A DNA stretch of 64,000 bases, taken from positions 82,447-146,446 of the forward strand of contig NZ_REFV01000009.1 in assembly GCF_003688895.1 (NCBI RefSeq). The letters run 5' to 3'. Of the stretch, positions 16,178-26,300 are shown in pieces. A model generated the notes under the pieces. It was not told where the DNA came from. It saw nothing but the letters and a program-made list of their open reading frames with translations, and did no database searches. The DNA comes from Dokdonia sinensis (GTDB lineage: Bacteria > Bacteroidota > Bacteroidia > Flavobacteriales > Flavobacteriaceae). The number at the start of each line of letters is the position of its first letter. The first letter of the stretch is position 1. Made by a program: the position numbers and the translations under genes.

Positions 16178-17059
16178 ATGAGTACTAAAAGTACCGACAC
16201 CACACTCCGATTTCTCGTAATTGCACTAGCCATACTTCTGGTTAGTTTGGGAATTTACACTTTTAAATTTTATAATGAGGTACAAGAGAATGAAGCTCAG
16301 CTTTTAAAAGAAAAAGCTCTTATCATAGAGGAGCTGGACGAAGAGATTGAGCGTTATAATTTAATTCTAAAAGAGAATACAGCAATTACTGCACAACTGG
16401 AAACCGCAAAGACAGAGATTCTCTCACTCCAGAAGCAATTGGAAGGTCAGGAAGTAACCCGAGATTTAGTGCAAAGATATCAGTTGGAACTGCGCAAGCT
16501 ACGCCGCGAGCGCGAGGTTTTCTTTACTCAAAATGATAGCCTACTTAGGGAGACGCAACGGCTTTCAGAATTACAACAGCGTACTCAGGAAGCGCTAGAT
16601 CGCGCAACGAGACAGCAAGATTCTATCATTGTAGAAAATAAAACGTTAAACATAAAGGTAGGTAAGGGAGAATTAGTCACCGCGGGAAGCTTTTCTGCTC
16701 GAGGGGTTATACAGCGTAATAATGGAAGGTTTACCACTACAGCGCGAGCTAAGAGAACAGAGATGATTCAGGTAAATTATCAGGTAAACGAGAACAAGCT
16801 CATAGCTCAAAGAGATCTGGTGTTTTACACTCAGGTCAAAGGGCCTAATGGTCAAGTGATAGGTACTCCGAGAGAAATTGCAAGTCCTGACGGCACCATT
16901 ATAAAATATAATAATCGCATTATTATTCCTTATAAAAACGAAACGTATAAAATAAGTGAGCTCATTTTGGGTCGTGGCGATTTTGACGAAGGCACATATA
17001 CAATAACCGTTTTCCACAATACACGAGAAGTGCTCTCAGGTGCTTTGAACTTAAAATAA
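16178..17059 (+). CDS. Membrane-anchored coiled-coil protein of unknown function
   Basis: 293 residues. One N-terminal transmembrane helix (about 10-30, FLVIALAILLVSLGIYTF), then an unbroken coiled coil from about 35 to 165 with heptads rich in Leu/Glu/Arg, then a C-terminal beta-rich domain (about 170-293, FSARGVIQRNNGRFTTTARAKRTEMIQVNYQV...). This topology of inner-membrane anchor, long periplasmic rod and beta domain occurs in a flavobacterial family often annotated only as hypothetical. No enzyme motif is visible. Next gene downstream is glycyl-tRNA synthetase after a 111-bp gap holding its own promoter. Confidence 0.75.
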   Translation: MSTKSTDTTLRFLVIALAILLVSLGIYTFKFYNEVQENEAQLLKEKALIIEELDEEIERYNLILKENTAITAQLETAKTEILSLQKQLEGQEVTRDLVQRYQLELRKLRREREVFFTQNDSLLRETQRLSELQQRTQEALDRATRQQDSIIVENKTLNIKVGKGELVTAGSFSARGVIQRNNGRFTTTARAKRTEMIQVNYQVNENKLIAQRDLVFYTQVKGPNGQVIGTPREIASPDGTIIKYNNRIIIPYKNETYKISELILGRGDFDEGTYTITVFHNTREVLSGALNLK

Positions 17060-17094
17060 CCGCCTGTCCATACGTACTAATTAGAACGGATTGC

Positions 17095-17102
17095 TATTTT
17101 TG
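17095..17102 (+). promoter_or_regulatory. -7 promoter box of glyS
   Basis: TATTTTTG matches TAnnTTTG. Transcription would begin near 17109, so the 5' leader of about 60 nt would contain the exact palindrome at 17131-17146 as an RNA hairpin. No good TTG at -33 is seen. A lone TACGTA lies at 17071-17076, 24 bp upstream rather than the 28-29 seen in the adhesin cluster. Confidence 0.4.
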
Positions 17103-17130
17103 TCGCTAGACAAGTTTATATGGGTTATTA

Positions 17131-17146
17131 CGCTTTCGCGAAAGCG
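17131..17146. repeat. 16-bp palindrome, exact copy 5
   Basis: Intergenic, in the predicted 5' leader of glyS; the symmetry extends by TTA/TAA on each side, giving a 22-bp perfect palindrome (17128-17149). Confidence 0.9.
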
Positions 17147-17170
17147 TAACCATCCACACAAAAAGTGATT

Positions 17171-18709
17171 ATGAGCAATACAGAAGACCAGTTTAAAAAA
17201 GTAATTTCCCACGCCAAAGAGTACGGTTATATTTTTGGGAGTAGTGAGATCTATGATGGGTTGAGTGCTGTTTACGACTACGGTCAGAACGGCGCCGAAC
17301 TTAAAAAGAACATCCGCGATTACTGGTGGAAGGCGATGGTACAAATGCACGAGAACATAGTTGGAATAGATGCGGCCATTTTTATGCACCCGACTACTTG
17401 GAAAGCTTCTGGTCACGTAGATGCGTTTTCTGATCCACTTATAGATAATAAAGATTCTAAAAAGCGCTACCGAGCAGATGTCCTCATAGAGGATTATGCA
17501 GAAAAATTAAATATAAAGGCAGAGAAGGAGATTGCCAAAGCTGCAAAGCGTTTTGGCGAGAGCTTTGATCGTGAACAATATGAAGCGACAAACCCGCGAG
17601 TTATGGGGTATCGTGAGAAACAAAAAAGTGCCACAGCGAGACTTGCAAAATATCTGGATGCAGATGATCTTGCTGCTGTAAAAGCCCTCATAGAAGAATT
17701 AGAAATAGGATGTCCAGAATCTGGCTCTAAAAATTGGACAGATGTACGTCAGTTTAATTTAATGTTTGGAACAAAACTAGGTGCGAGTGCAGAGACGGCA
17801 ACAGATTTATTTTTACGTCCAGAAACAGCGCAAGGTATTTTTGTAAACTTTCTAAACGTACAAAAAACGGGAAGAATGAAAATCCCTTTCGGAATAGCTC
17901 AAACAGGAAAAGCTTTTAGAAACGAGATTGTTGCACGCCAGTTTATATTCCGTATGCGAGAATTTGAACAGATGGAGATGCAGTTTTTTGTGCGCCCTGG
18001 TGAAGAGATGAAGTGGTATGAGCATTGGAAAGAAGAACGTCTTAACTGGCACAAATCGCTAGGGTTAGGTGAGGAGAATTACCGTTTTCACGATCACGAG
18101 AAGCTTGCGCACTACGCAAATGCTGCAGCAGATATTGAGTTTAATTTTCCATTTGGCTTTAAGGAACTGGAAGGAATACACTCAAGAACAGATTTTGATT
18201 TAAAAGCTCACGAGCAGTATTCTGGAAAGAAATTACAATTCTTTGACCCAGAACTTGGAGAAAATTATACACCTTACGTAGTAGAGACATCTATTGGTCT
18301 TGATCGTATGTTCTTAGCTGTTTTCTCATCAGCCCTACAAGAAGAAGAGTTGGAAAATGGAACTTCCAGAACGGTTCTTAAACTGCCTTCCGTACTCGCA
18401 CCCGTTAAAGCAGCAATATTACCACTTGTTAAGAAAGACGGACTTCCAGAGGTTGCCCTGAAGATTATGGATGATTTAAAGTATGATTTTAATATTATAT
18501 ATGATGAAAAAGATGCTGTAGGTCGCCGTTACAGAAGGCAGGATGCTGCTGGAACTCCATTTTGTGTCACCGTAGATCACGATACCCTAGATGATGATTC
18601 TGTAACTATAAGACATCGTGATACTATGGAACAGAAGCGCGTAGCAATAAAAGATTTAAAGGAGATAATAGGTAGTGCGGTTAGTTTTAAGACGTGGATA
18701 TCTAAATAA
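17171..18709 (+). CDS. glyS: Glycyl-tRNA synthetase (dimeric, class II)
   Basis: About 512 residues. I chose ATG 17171 (MSNTEDQFKKVISHAKEYGY) over the in-frame GTG at 17165, which would add only two residues. The class II signatures of the alpha2-type enzyme are present: GYIFGSSEIYDGLSAVYDYGQNGAELK near the N-terminus, FLRPETAQGIFVNF (motif 1/2 region), FRNEIVARQFIFRMREFEQMEMQFF and a terminal anticodon-binding domain (APVKAAILPLVKK...). It charges tRNA-Gly with glycine. Followed by a strong terminator at 18729-18754. Its leader holds one copy of the palindrome. Confidence 0.95.
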   Translation: MSNTEDQFKKVISHAKEYGYIFGSSEIYDGLSAVYDYGQNGAELKKNIRDYWWKAMVQMHENIVGIDAAIFMHPTTWKASGHVDAFSDPLIDNKDSKKRYRADVLIEDYAEKLNIKAEKEIAKAAKRFGESFDREQYEATNPRVMGYREKQKSATARLAKYLDADDLAAVKALIEELEIGCPESGSKNWTDVRQFNLMFGTKLGASAETATDLFLRPETAQGIFVNFLNVQKTGRMKIPFGIAQTGKAFRNEIVARQFIFRMREFEQMEMQFFVRPGEEMKWYEHWKEERLNWHKSLGLGEENYRFHDHEKLAHYANAAADIEFNFPFGFKELEGIHSRTDFDLKAHEQYSGKKLQFFDPELGENYTPYVVETSIGLDRMFLAVFSSALQEEELENGTSRTVLKLPSVLAPVKAAILPLVKKDGLPEVALKIMDDLKYDFNIIYDEKDAVGRRYRRQDAAGTPFCVTVDHDTLDDDSVTIRHRDTMEQKRVAIKDLKEIIGSAVSFKTWISK

Positions 18710-18728
18710 ATACCGTGCTCGCATTGTT

Positions 18729-18756
18729 AAAACGCTCCTTTAATGGAGCGTTTTTT
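18729..18756 (+). terminator. Terminator after glyS
   Basis: Stem AACGCTCC (18731-18738) with GGAGCGTT (18745-18752), loop TTTAAT, followed by a run of T. Typical rho-independent terminator for glyS. Confidence 0.85.
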
Positions 18757-18828
18757 ATTTGATTTGCTAGTATTTGCGTATTTTGTGATGCAATTACTAA
18801 AAACTACAATCTTTTAAAAACTACTTGA

Positions 18829-20460
18829 ATGAAAAAATTACTCTTTATCTTTTCTTTTGTGACGGCAATTGCTGTTTATGCACAAGAGCCCGACTTAAAT
18901 TTTATAGAAGGAGAAGTCTTGGTGGCTATAGATTCTCCTCTTGCCGATTATGGCGTTGAAGATCTTATGAATGATACTTCTAGGATTCAATTTAATTACT
19001 CAAAACAACTGTCAAAGACATTGAATATTTGGCAATTAAAGTTTGACATTTCCAATGGAATAGACGAAACCTACGTCATCAATCAATTGATGAAAAATCC
19101 ATTAGTTAAGTACGCACAGAAAAATCATATAGTAAAATCAAGATCTACTGTACCTGATGATCCACTTTTTGCACAACAATGGCAATATCTTCAAGATAGT
19201 GATGGTGATATAGATGCAGATCTTGCTTGGGATATTACTACTGGCGGTACAACTGTAGATGGACACACTATCGTAAGTGCAGTAGCAGATGGTGGTTATC
19301 AATTAAATCATCCAGATATGGTAGATCGTTTTTGGGTAAACGAAGCTGAAATTGAGGATAATGGAATTGACGATGATGAGAATGGATTTATAGATGACGT
19401 AAATGGATGGAATGCTAACAATAACACAGATAATTTACCTGTAGATTCACACGGAACTGCAGTTGCTGGGATTATAGGGGCTAATGGGAACAACGGTATA
19501 GGAGTTACTGGAGTAAATTGGGATGCAAAGATTATGGCAACCCTTAGTTCAGGTAATGAAGCCATCGTTGTAGAGTCTTATGATTATGCACTTCAGAACA
19601 GATTAAAATTTAATGAGACTAATGGTGAAGAAGGAGCTTTTGTCGTTGTGACAAACTCTTCTTTTGGTATTGATTTCGGAGACCCAGCAGATTTTCCACT
19701 TTGGTGTGATATGTTTGATACTTTAGGTCAAGCTGGCATTTTGAGTTGCGGGGCGACGATTAATGGAAACCAAAATGTCGACGTAGTAGGAGATGTTCCT
19801 ACAGCCTGTCCTAGTGATTATCTAATAAGTGTGACGAATACTAATAGGCAAGATCGCAAGGTTGTAAGTGCTGGCTTTGGTGCAGAAACTATCGATCTCG
19901 GAGCACCGGGTCAGGGAACTTTTACTATAACCTCTGGGAGTTCTTATTCAGCCTTTGGGGGTACTTCTGGGGCTACTCCTCACGTTGCGGGGACAGTTGC
20001 GCTTTTATATTCTGCGCCTTATGAGGCCTTTATGGAAATGGCTCTGGCCGAGCCTGCAGAGACGGCATTATTAATAAAAGAATATATCCTTAATGGTGTA
20101 GACCCAAATGAAACTCTTGAAGGAATTACCGTCACGGGAGGAAGATTAAATGCAAACAATAGTTTGCAATTGTTAAGAAGTGATTTTGATCCATTAAGTG
20201 TTGATGAAGCTAGAGTACAAGGTGTTAGTATATATCCTAACCCAACAACTAACGTACTTAATATCTCAATAAAGGATGGTTCAACTTGGGAAACAGCTAC
20301 AATTTACGGTGTGGATGGTCGACGCTTAAAAGAGGTAAAGAACACAGGAAATTCCCAAATAAGCACAGCATTTTTAACGCCTGGGACTTACATTCTTAAA
20401 GTCGCTAGTAATTCAAGTGAATCAGGAAAAACGTTATCTCGATTATTCATAAAAAACTAA
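18829..20460 (+). CDS. Secreted subtilisin-like serine protease (S8) with T9SS sorting domain
   Basis: 543 residues. Signal peptide (to about 19), an inhibitor-like propeptide (about 25-105), then the S8 domain with the catalytic triad: Asp in SAVADGGYQLNHPD (about 153), His in DSHGTAVAGI (about 206) and Ser in FGGTSGATPHVAG (about 383). The C-terminal 75 residues are a type A T9SS sorting domain (VSIYPNPTTNVLNI, YGVDGRRLKEV, GTYILKVA) that directs crossing of the outer membrane and then attachment or release. Extracellular protein digestion is the likely role. A terminator follows at 20536-20562. Confidence 0.9.
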   Translation: MKKLLFIFSFVTAIAVYAQEPDLNFIEGEVLVAIDSPLADYGVEDLMNDTSRIQFNYSKQLSKTLNIWQLKFDISNGIDETYVINQLMKNPLVKYAQKNHIVKSRSTVPDDPLFAQQWQYLQDSDGDIDADLAWDITTGGTTVDGHTIVSAVADGGYQLNHPDMVDRFWVNEAEIEDNGIDDDENGFIDDVNGWNANNNTDNLPVDSHGTAVAGIIGANGNNGIGVTGVNWDAKIMATLSSGNEAIVVESYDYALQNRLKFNETNGEEGAFVVVTNSSFGIDFGDPADFPLWCDMFDTLGQAGILSCGATINGNQNVDVVGDVPTACPSDYLISVTNTNRQDRKVVSAGFGAETIDLGAPGQGTFTITSGSSYSAFGGTSGATPHVAGTVALLYSAPYEAFMEMALAEPAETALLIKEYILNGVDPNETLEGITVTGGRLNANNSLQLLRSDFDPLSVDEARVQGVSIYPNPTTNVLNISIKDGSTWETATIYGVDGRRLKEVKNTGNSQISTAFLTPGTYILKVASNSSESGKTLSRLFIKN

Positions 20461-20535
20461 TTTAAGTAATTCTGAATACGAGGCGCCGAAGCCTTTGAAA
20501 TTCTGATAATCAATATATTAACATTTTGGAATCGA

Positions 20536-20566
20536 TTAAAACGCCCTCCTAGGGCGTTTTTTTTAT
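20536..20566 (+). terminator. Terminator after the subtilase gene
   Basis: Stem ACGCCCT (20541-20547) and AGGGCGT (20551-20557), extended by A/T pairs, then a run of eight T. Confidence 0.85.
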
Positions 20567-20634
20567 ATCTTTAACATAAAGTTTAATATTTTTATAGACT
20601 TGATTAAATTGAATCCTAACAAAAAAACTACAAA

Positions 20635-22875
20635 ATGTTAAAAGTTACAAAAATCCTAGCCGTAACACTTCTTGCTTTAGGAGGAACAGCGATGGCTCAA
20701 GAAAGAGGAACAGCAGGTCCTGGAAGCGCAGGAATGTTATCTAATCCAGTAAGTGTTCCAAGTATTGCAGAGCAAGCTAGAACTGGTAAATTAATCTTTG
20801 CTGATGACAGTAGACCATCTGGAGCACGTCCTAAGAAGAGAGTAGGCCCAAACTTACCAATAGGCAAAGGAAGCAAAAGTGCCGATTTAGCACTTCAAAA
20901 AAATTCAGCTACAAGAGCTGGAAGAGCTCCTAGTTTAGTGTTTGATGCAGATGAGCAAACATCGGCTGGGGTAACAGACCCTACAGGAGCCGTAGGTCCA
21001 GACCACTTTATTGGTGCGTGGAATTCTGCTTTTAGAATATTTGATAAGGAAGGAAATCCACTTACAAATGAAATGTCTTTGGGTTCTCTTTTTGCTGGTA
21101 ATACATTAGGTGATCCTATTGTGTTTTTTGATCCATATCTGGACAATGAGCCTGGAGAACCTAGGGGACGGTTTGTTATAACTGAATTCGACAGTTCTCC
21201 AAACGGCATAAATATAGCAGTATGTAAAGGACCAGACCCAGTTAACGATGGATGGTGGGTTTATACTACAGGTTTTGAAACTGGTGGATCTGGCACAAAT
21301 AGTCCAACTTTTCCAGATTATACTAAATTTTCAGTTTGGGCCGATGCCTACTACGTTACAGCTAACATAAGTAACACTCCTGGAAGTCCTAATAATTCAG
21401 ACAAAGTCTTCGCTTTAGAGAGAGAGAAAATGGCCAATGGAGAAGAGGCTCAGTTTGTTGGATTTCCACTTCCTGGAAAATCTACGGCAAACTTTTTTAG
21501 CCCGCAAGGTTTTACATCTACCGGGGGATCTGAATCTGAGCCAGGAAACTTTTCTGTAGTTTATTTACAAGATGACGCGTTTAACGGAATAAATGATGAT
21601 CACTTAAAAGTTTGGACCTTTAATGTAGATTGGGAAGACACTTCTAATTCAACTGTTTCAGATCCAGCGCAAATTATTGAAACTGAAGATTTCATAAGCG
21701 TTTTTGATGGAGGAAGTTTTTCAAATCTTCGACAGCCTAATGGTGTTTCAATTGATGCTTTAGCATTTACCATTATGAATCAAGCTCACGTCAGAAAATT
21801 CGACGGGTACAATTCAGCTATTTTTAACTTTGTTGTAGATACTGACCCAGGTGCGGGAAATGCAAATGAACTTGCTGGAGTTCGTTGGTATGAATTAAGA
21901 CAAACCGCTCAAGGTGAGCCTTGGGAAATTTTTCAGGAAGGTACGTACACAGCTCCAGATGGTCGACACGCTTTTTCTGCAAGTATGGCGATGGATATTT
22001 ATGGGAACATAGGGATGGCATATTCCTCAGTAAGTGATACGGAGAGTTTATCTATCCGTTATACAGGAAGGCTTAATGGAGATCCGTCTGGAGAGATGAC
22101 CATAGAAGAAGAGCTGATAGGACAATCAACTCGAGACGCATCATCCAATCGAGTTGCTGATTACGTACATTTATCAATCGATCCAAAGGATGATTTGACT
22201 TTTTGGCATATTGCTGAATATTATAATCCCAATAAGCGGAATGTAGTTGGTGTTTTCGATCACGCTCAGCCCACAGCAAATGATGTTGCCATAATTGACA
22301 CAACTCCCAATTCAGGCGTTTTGGATGGTCCTCAGACTATTTCTGTAACTATTCAAAATTATGGTACAGAAGCTCAATCTAATATTCCAGTAAGCTATCA
22401 AATCAATGGAGGTGACCTTGTCGAAGAGGAATGGTCTGGAACATTGGCGCCCGGTGAAGTAGTGATTTATGATTTTGAAGAGCAGGGTGAATTTTCACCT
22501 AATGGTGCTCTTTCTAGAATAGAAACTAGGACCAATCTTGCAAATGATAACGTTCCATTTAATGATATATATGGTGAGAATGTTAAAAATGATGCAGTAT
22601 TGTCGCTCGATGATTTATTTATAAATAATGCGGAGCTTAATATATCTTCGACTGATAATAATCATTTTGACGTTTTGGTGAGATCAAATTATTCTGAACT
22701 ATTACAGATTACAGTCTATGATTTAAATGGAAGGCTCTTAATGTCTAATTTTATGCCTAATAATGGTAATAAATTTACTTATCAGTTGGATATGTCATAC
22801 GCAGCGTCTGGAGTATATCTTGTAAAAGTAGGAGAAAAAGACTTTGAAAAAACCTCGAAGATCTTAGTTAAATAA
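20635..22875 (+). CDS. Large secreted T9SS cargo protein of unknown function
   Basis: 746 residues. Signal peptide to about 22 (TAMAQ), a low-complexity Gly/Ser/Arg segment, then a long beta-rich domain (about 100-560) with the start PTGAVGPDHFIGAWNSAFRIFDKEGNPL, which is seen in extracellular Bacteroidetes and other proteins without a defined activity. A CARDB/Ig-like domain (about 560-650, VAIIDTTPNSGVLDGPQTISVTIQNYG) and a T9SS sorting domain (about 680-746, LQITVYDLNGRLLM, SGVYLVKVG) follow. Extracellular by inference. No catalytic motif that I can name. The preceding subtilase may process it, but the two genes have separate terminators. Confidence 0.75.
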   Translation: MLKVTKILAVTLLALGGTAMAQERGTAGPGSAGMLSNPVSVPSIAEQARTGKLIFADDSRPSGARPKKRVGPNLPIGKGSKSADLALQKNSATRAGRAPSLVFDADEQTSAGVTDPTGAVGPDHFIGAWNSAFRIFDKEGNPLTNEMSLGSLFAGNTLGDPIVFFDPYLDNEPGEPRGRFVITEFDSSPNGINIAVCKGPDPVNDGWWVYTTGFETGGSGTNSPTFPDYTKFSVWADAYYVTANISNTPGSPNNSDKVFALEREKMANGEEAQFVGFPLPGKSTANFFSPQGFTSTGGSESEPGNFSVVYLQDDAFNGINDDHLKVWTFNVDWEDTSNSTVSDPAQIIETEDFISVFDGGSFSNLRQPNGVSIDALAFTIMNQAHVRKFDGYNSAIFNFVVDTDPGAGNANELAGVRWYELRQTAQGEPWEIFQEGTYTAPDGRHAFSASMAMDIYGNIGMAYSSVSDTESLSIRYTGRLNGDPSGEMTIEEELIGQSTRDASSNRVADYVHLSIDPKDDLTFWHIAEYYNPNKRNVVGVFDHAQPTANDVAIIDTTPNSGVLDGPQTISVTIQNYGTEAQSNIPVSYQINGGDLVEEEWSGTLAPGEVVIYDFEEQGEFSPNGALSRIETRTNLANDNVPFNDIYGENVKNDAVLSLDDLFINNAELNISSTDNNHFDVLVRSNYSELLQITVYDLNGRLLMSNFMPNNGNKFTYQLDMSYAASGVYLVKVGEKDFEKTSKILVK

Positions 22876-22895
22876 TTGGAATACTATCTAATATA

Positions 22896-22932
22896 AAAAT
22901 GGCTGCCGTTTTTGAACGGCAGCCATTTTTTT
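22896..22932. terminator. Bidirectional terminator between convergent genes
   Basis: A perfect 15-bp stem (22896-22910, AAAATGGCTGCCGTT, with 22915-22929) with a short loop and T/A runs on both sides. It separates the T9SS cargo gene from the convergent lipoprotein gene. Confidence 0.9.
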
Positions 22933-22947
22933 TAGCAAAAGTGTAGT

Positions 22948-23328
22948 TTACATTGCCTTAATTTTAATAATACGTATTGGGTTTGCTTTCTCACAGCGGT
23001 TCATCATTCGAAGTGCTGCAAAAGTAAACTCAACTTTCATCCCGTCCTTTTGGAAGCTTTTATCTATGTTTTGAGGATCTAACATACGTCCGTCATCGGT
23101 CTTTATAACATACTCGCAATCTCCTTCCTTATCTGAATATACAATGCTTCCCAGAGTTGTGTTGTCATCTATTCCTACTCCATATTGAACTTCTTTATTA
23201 CTTTCTGTAGTAGTCATTGTTTCCTTTTCGTTAGTTGTTTGATGAGTCGCTGTTTCCGAACATTTACAAGCTCCCAAAGTCAAAAATACTGCAGCCAGAA
23301 TGCTAAGGGTTATAATTGATTTTTTCAT
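22948..23328 (-). CDS. Small putative lipoprotein
   Basis: 126 residues. Signal peptide ending in the lipobox LGAC (about 17-20), so probably a lipoprotein of the outer membrane. A Thr/Glu-rich linker follows, then a compact domain YVIKTDDGRMLDPQNIDKSFQKDGMKVEFTFAALRMMNRCEKANPIRIIKIKAM with one Cys pair (GDCEYV, NRCEKA) that could form a disulphide. Short, beta-rich and conserved-looking, but I do not recognise a named family. Confidence 0.7.
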   Translation of the reverse strand: MKKSIITLSILAAVFLTLGACKCSETATHQTTNEKETMTTTESNKEVQYGVGIDDNTTLGSIVYSDKEGDCEYVIKTDDGRMLDPQNIDKSFQKDGMKVEFTFAALRMMNRCEKANPIRIIKIKAM

Positions 23329-23391
23329 AAGTATGGTTTTTAGGTTGTCTGGGTTTTACAATGGCTTTATCGTTAAAGGTCGTAATAAATT

Positions 23392-26300
23392 TTAAAAGAA
23401 CGCCTTTAACTGAACATTCCCCGTATGTATTGTACTTGAGTTCTCACTCTTCCTGCCAAAATACGATACATTTAAATCAAGAAACTTCGTTAGTCTTTTC
23501 TGCGCAATAAGGTTCCACGTAAAATTTGTTCCTGGTTGTAGGCCTTCTAAAATTTGATAAGCTACGGGAGAAAATGGACTTCCCTCAAAAGTGTTGTCTA
23601 TATACTTCGCTTCTCCAGTTAACGATAACTTCTCTGCATCTGCAAAGGCAAAAGCGATGCCAAGATTATTTTGTTGCAACTCCTCTAGTTCCCCAATCCT
23701 ATTCTCTTTGTTCTTAAACTCGTAAAAAGCCGTGATTCTGGACTGCTTCCCAAAGAGATAAGAAATCTTAGGATTTACTCCATAAGTGTCGAGCTTATAG
23801 TTACGAGAAACAAAATTTTCAGCAAAGCTTTCATTCGTTCCCAGCTCGTTCTGAACATTAAACAGCCAACTCTCCTTAATCTTATGCAAGAAATTGAGTT
23901 GATGACTGGTCAGATCATTCTCTTGTAACCCTGTAGAAAGTAGGTTTTTTGCTTGGGTCGAAACATAGGTATATGAAGTTGTATATCGTTGTTTTCCGCG
24001 ATTGAAGAAAAGCGTATTTCTAAAATTTATGGACGCGCCTATCTCATCTTCATCGTCATTAAAAGGATTAATACTAAAGGATTCTCCATCTCGCAACGTA
24101 CGTTTATCCAAAATATAACTCGTCTGATTATAAAACAGCGAAAGAAATTTTTTCAACCCCTTTTGTCCAGACCATTGTTGCGGGTTTAAAGTCAACTGCT
24201 GGCTCAACCTGTTTTGGTGCGTTTTTACAAAAATCTGATTGGGCAGTAGCACTCTTATGAAATCTGCCTCATCCTGAAACTGGGCAATTTCAAACTCCTC
24301 CAGTTGTTGCACACCATCATCATTATAATCATTCCACGTATGCGTGCCCTGACCTTCATCTACCGCGACAAATGTAAATTCCTGTTGGGGTTGGGTACCG
24401 CTATTGGTTTCAAAAACCGTGTTCCAGCGTATGATATCGTTTGCAAACCGTTGATCGTAAAGCAATCTAGAATTGAGCGAATTCTCATTCGGTCGATTGT
24501 CTTCAAATTTTAATGTTCTATAATTAGCAAACAGCGAAAGGCTCGTTTTTTCATTTTTGATGAGTTGTGACTTGAGGAAATACGTATTGGACGATGTCAC
24601 GGGTACGATGCGGTTGTTGCGTATACTATCGCTTTCGCGAAAGCGGACCCCCACCTCCACAAACACCTTAGTACTGTCACCCACACCCACAAAACCTTCA
24701 TACTCCTCAAATCGCTGACTATCTGGCGTCAAAGAATCATTGCTCTTTATGAGCCGTTCATTGTCCTCCGCCTGAAATTTCCCGCCTACCCAAGCCTTTT
24801 TCAACCCATATATCACCGAACTGTAGATGCGAGAAAAATCGGAACGCGCATTAGTAGCGGTACTTTTTAGGGTGCTTCCCAGCAGTTGTGCCCGGATTTT
24901 TTCAGTATTGAGGTTTGCATTTATGGTATGGCGCTTACCGTTATAAAAATCTTGAAAATCTAAATTTTGATACTGGTAAACCGCATTTCCCTTACGATGA
25001 TTAAAGCGCAGTCCAGAAGTCAAGAAACTCTGGTCGCCCAGCAACGTTCCATTTGCGTTAGAGAGTGAAGTGTCTAGATTCCAGTCCCGGTTGAACTCAA
25101 CATTGTAAAGCCCTTCTATATTTACAAATTCCTCCTGTATGTAATCGTAGTTTGTAAAACCCGTTAGCCTGCTTGTGCTGTCTTGCGTAAAAATGCGCTG
25201 CTCTGCTTCTAGGTGTCCAGCAAAACCATCATTATCATTATCGTCAAGGTCTGAAAAAAGGTTAACGTCGTTTTTACTTCCTGAGGCTTCAAATTTTATA
25301 TTCGTTTTTTCATTTGGTGTGTATTTCCCATTCACAACGGCAAGTTGCAGTAGGGTAGGAGCAAAGAGTTGTACTTGTGGGGCATAGTTTCCTTGAGGAA
25401 CGCCATTTACAGGAGCCACATACTCAAACGTGCGTTGCAAGGTCGTGGTCGTACTAATGATGTAGTCTCCCTGATTATCACCTACGAGACTAAAACGTAC
25501 AGTAAACAGTTCCTCATCTGGGTCCGTGCTAAACTCAAAGACCTCTACGCCATTTACTATGGTCTTGCGATATAATACTTTGTTTTCAGAAAAAGTGTCT
25601 TCTATGGCACTTGGAGCGATTGCTTCGTCCATATTATCTCCCGCGAGTTGAAGCACATCTACTTGTTCTTCGCTTAAATTTTGTTGCAATGGCTGATTCT
25701 TAAGGTCGGATTCAGAATAAACGTGAGCCCCTATTTGAAATTTATCGGTTTCCGTAAAACTTCCTCCCCCGTAGGCCACAAAACGAGTATACCTACGCTC
25801 AGAAAATTGAAATTCTACCTGTATACGCATTTCGCTCGTGATGGGGTAGGTGGAGTTAAACCGTATTTCGCCCGCATTATAATCGATGATATAATCTTCG
25901 GTTTCTCCACGTTCTAGCAGGATGCCGTTTACGTACACACGCTCGCTTCCTGAGATGACCAGTACAAAAAGTTCGCCGTTAGGTCCTGTAAGCTTATAAG
26001 GTCCCTGATTTCCTTCCTGACCCACAAAATTACTTTGGGTAAACACACCGCGCACTAACGCTCCAGTAGCAAAGAGATTCGTCTTGCCGTTCTCAGAATG
26101 ATTGAGATCTCCAGAAAGGGAAAGGCCTTGGATTTTCTTTGTAAAACTCCCGAAGTATGAATCATTATTCACCAGATTGATATCTCCCGCACGTATGTTC
26201 CAGTTGTCCGAAAATAGCTCGATAAAGATTTGGTCAAATTCATCCAGATTTTGAGAATAGCCACCCTCTTGTTGCGGGATGTTGGAGTCCTGCAACGACG

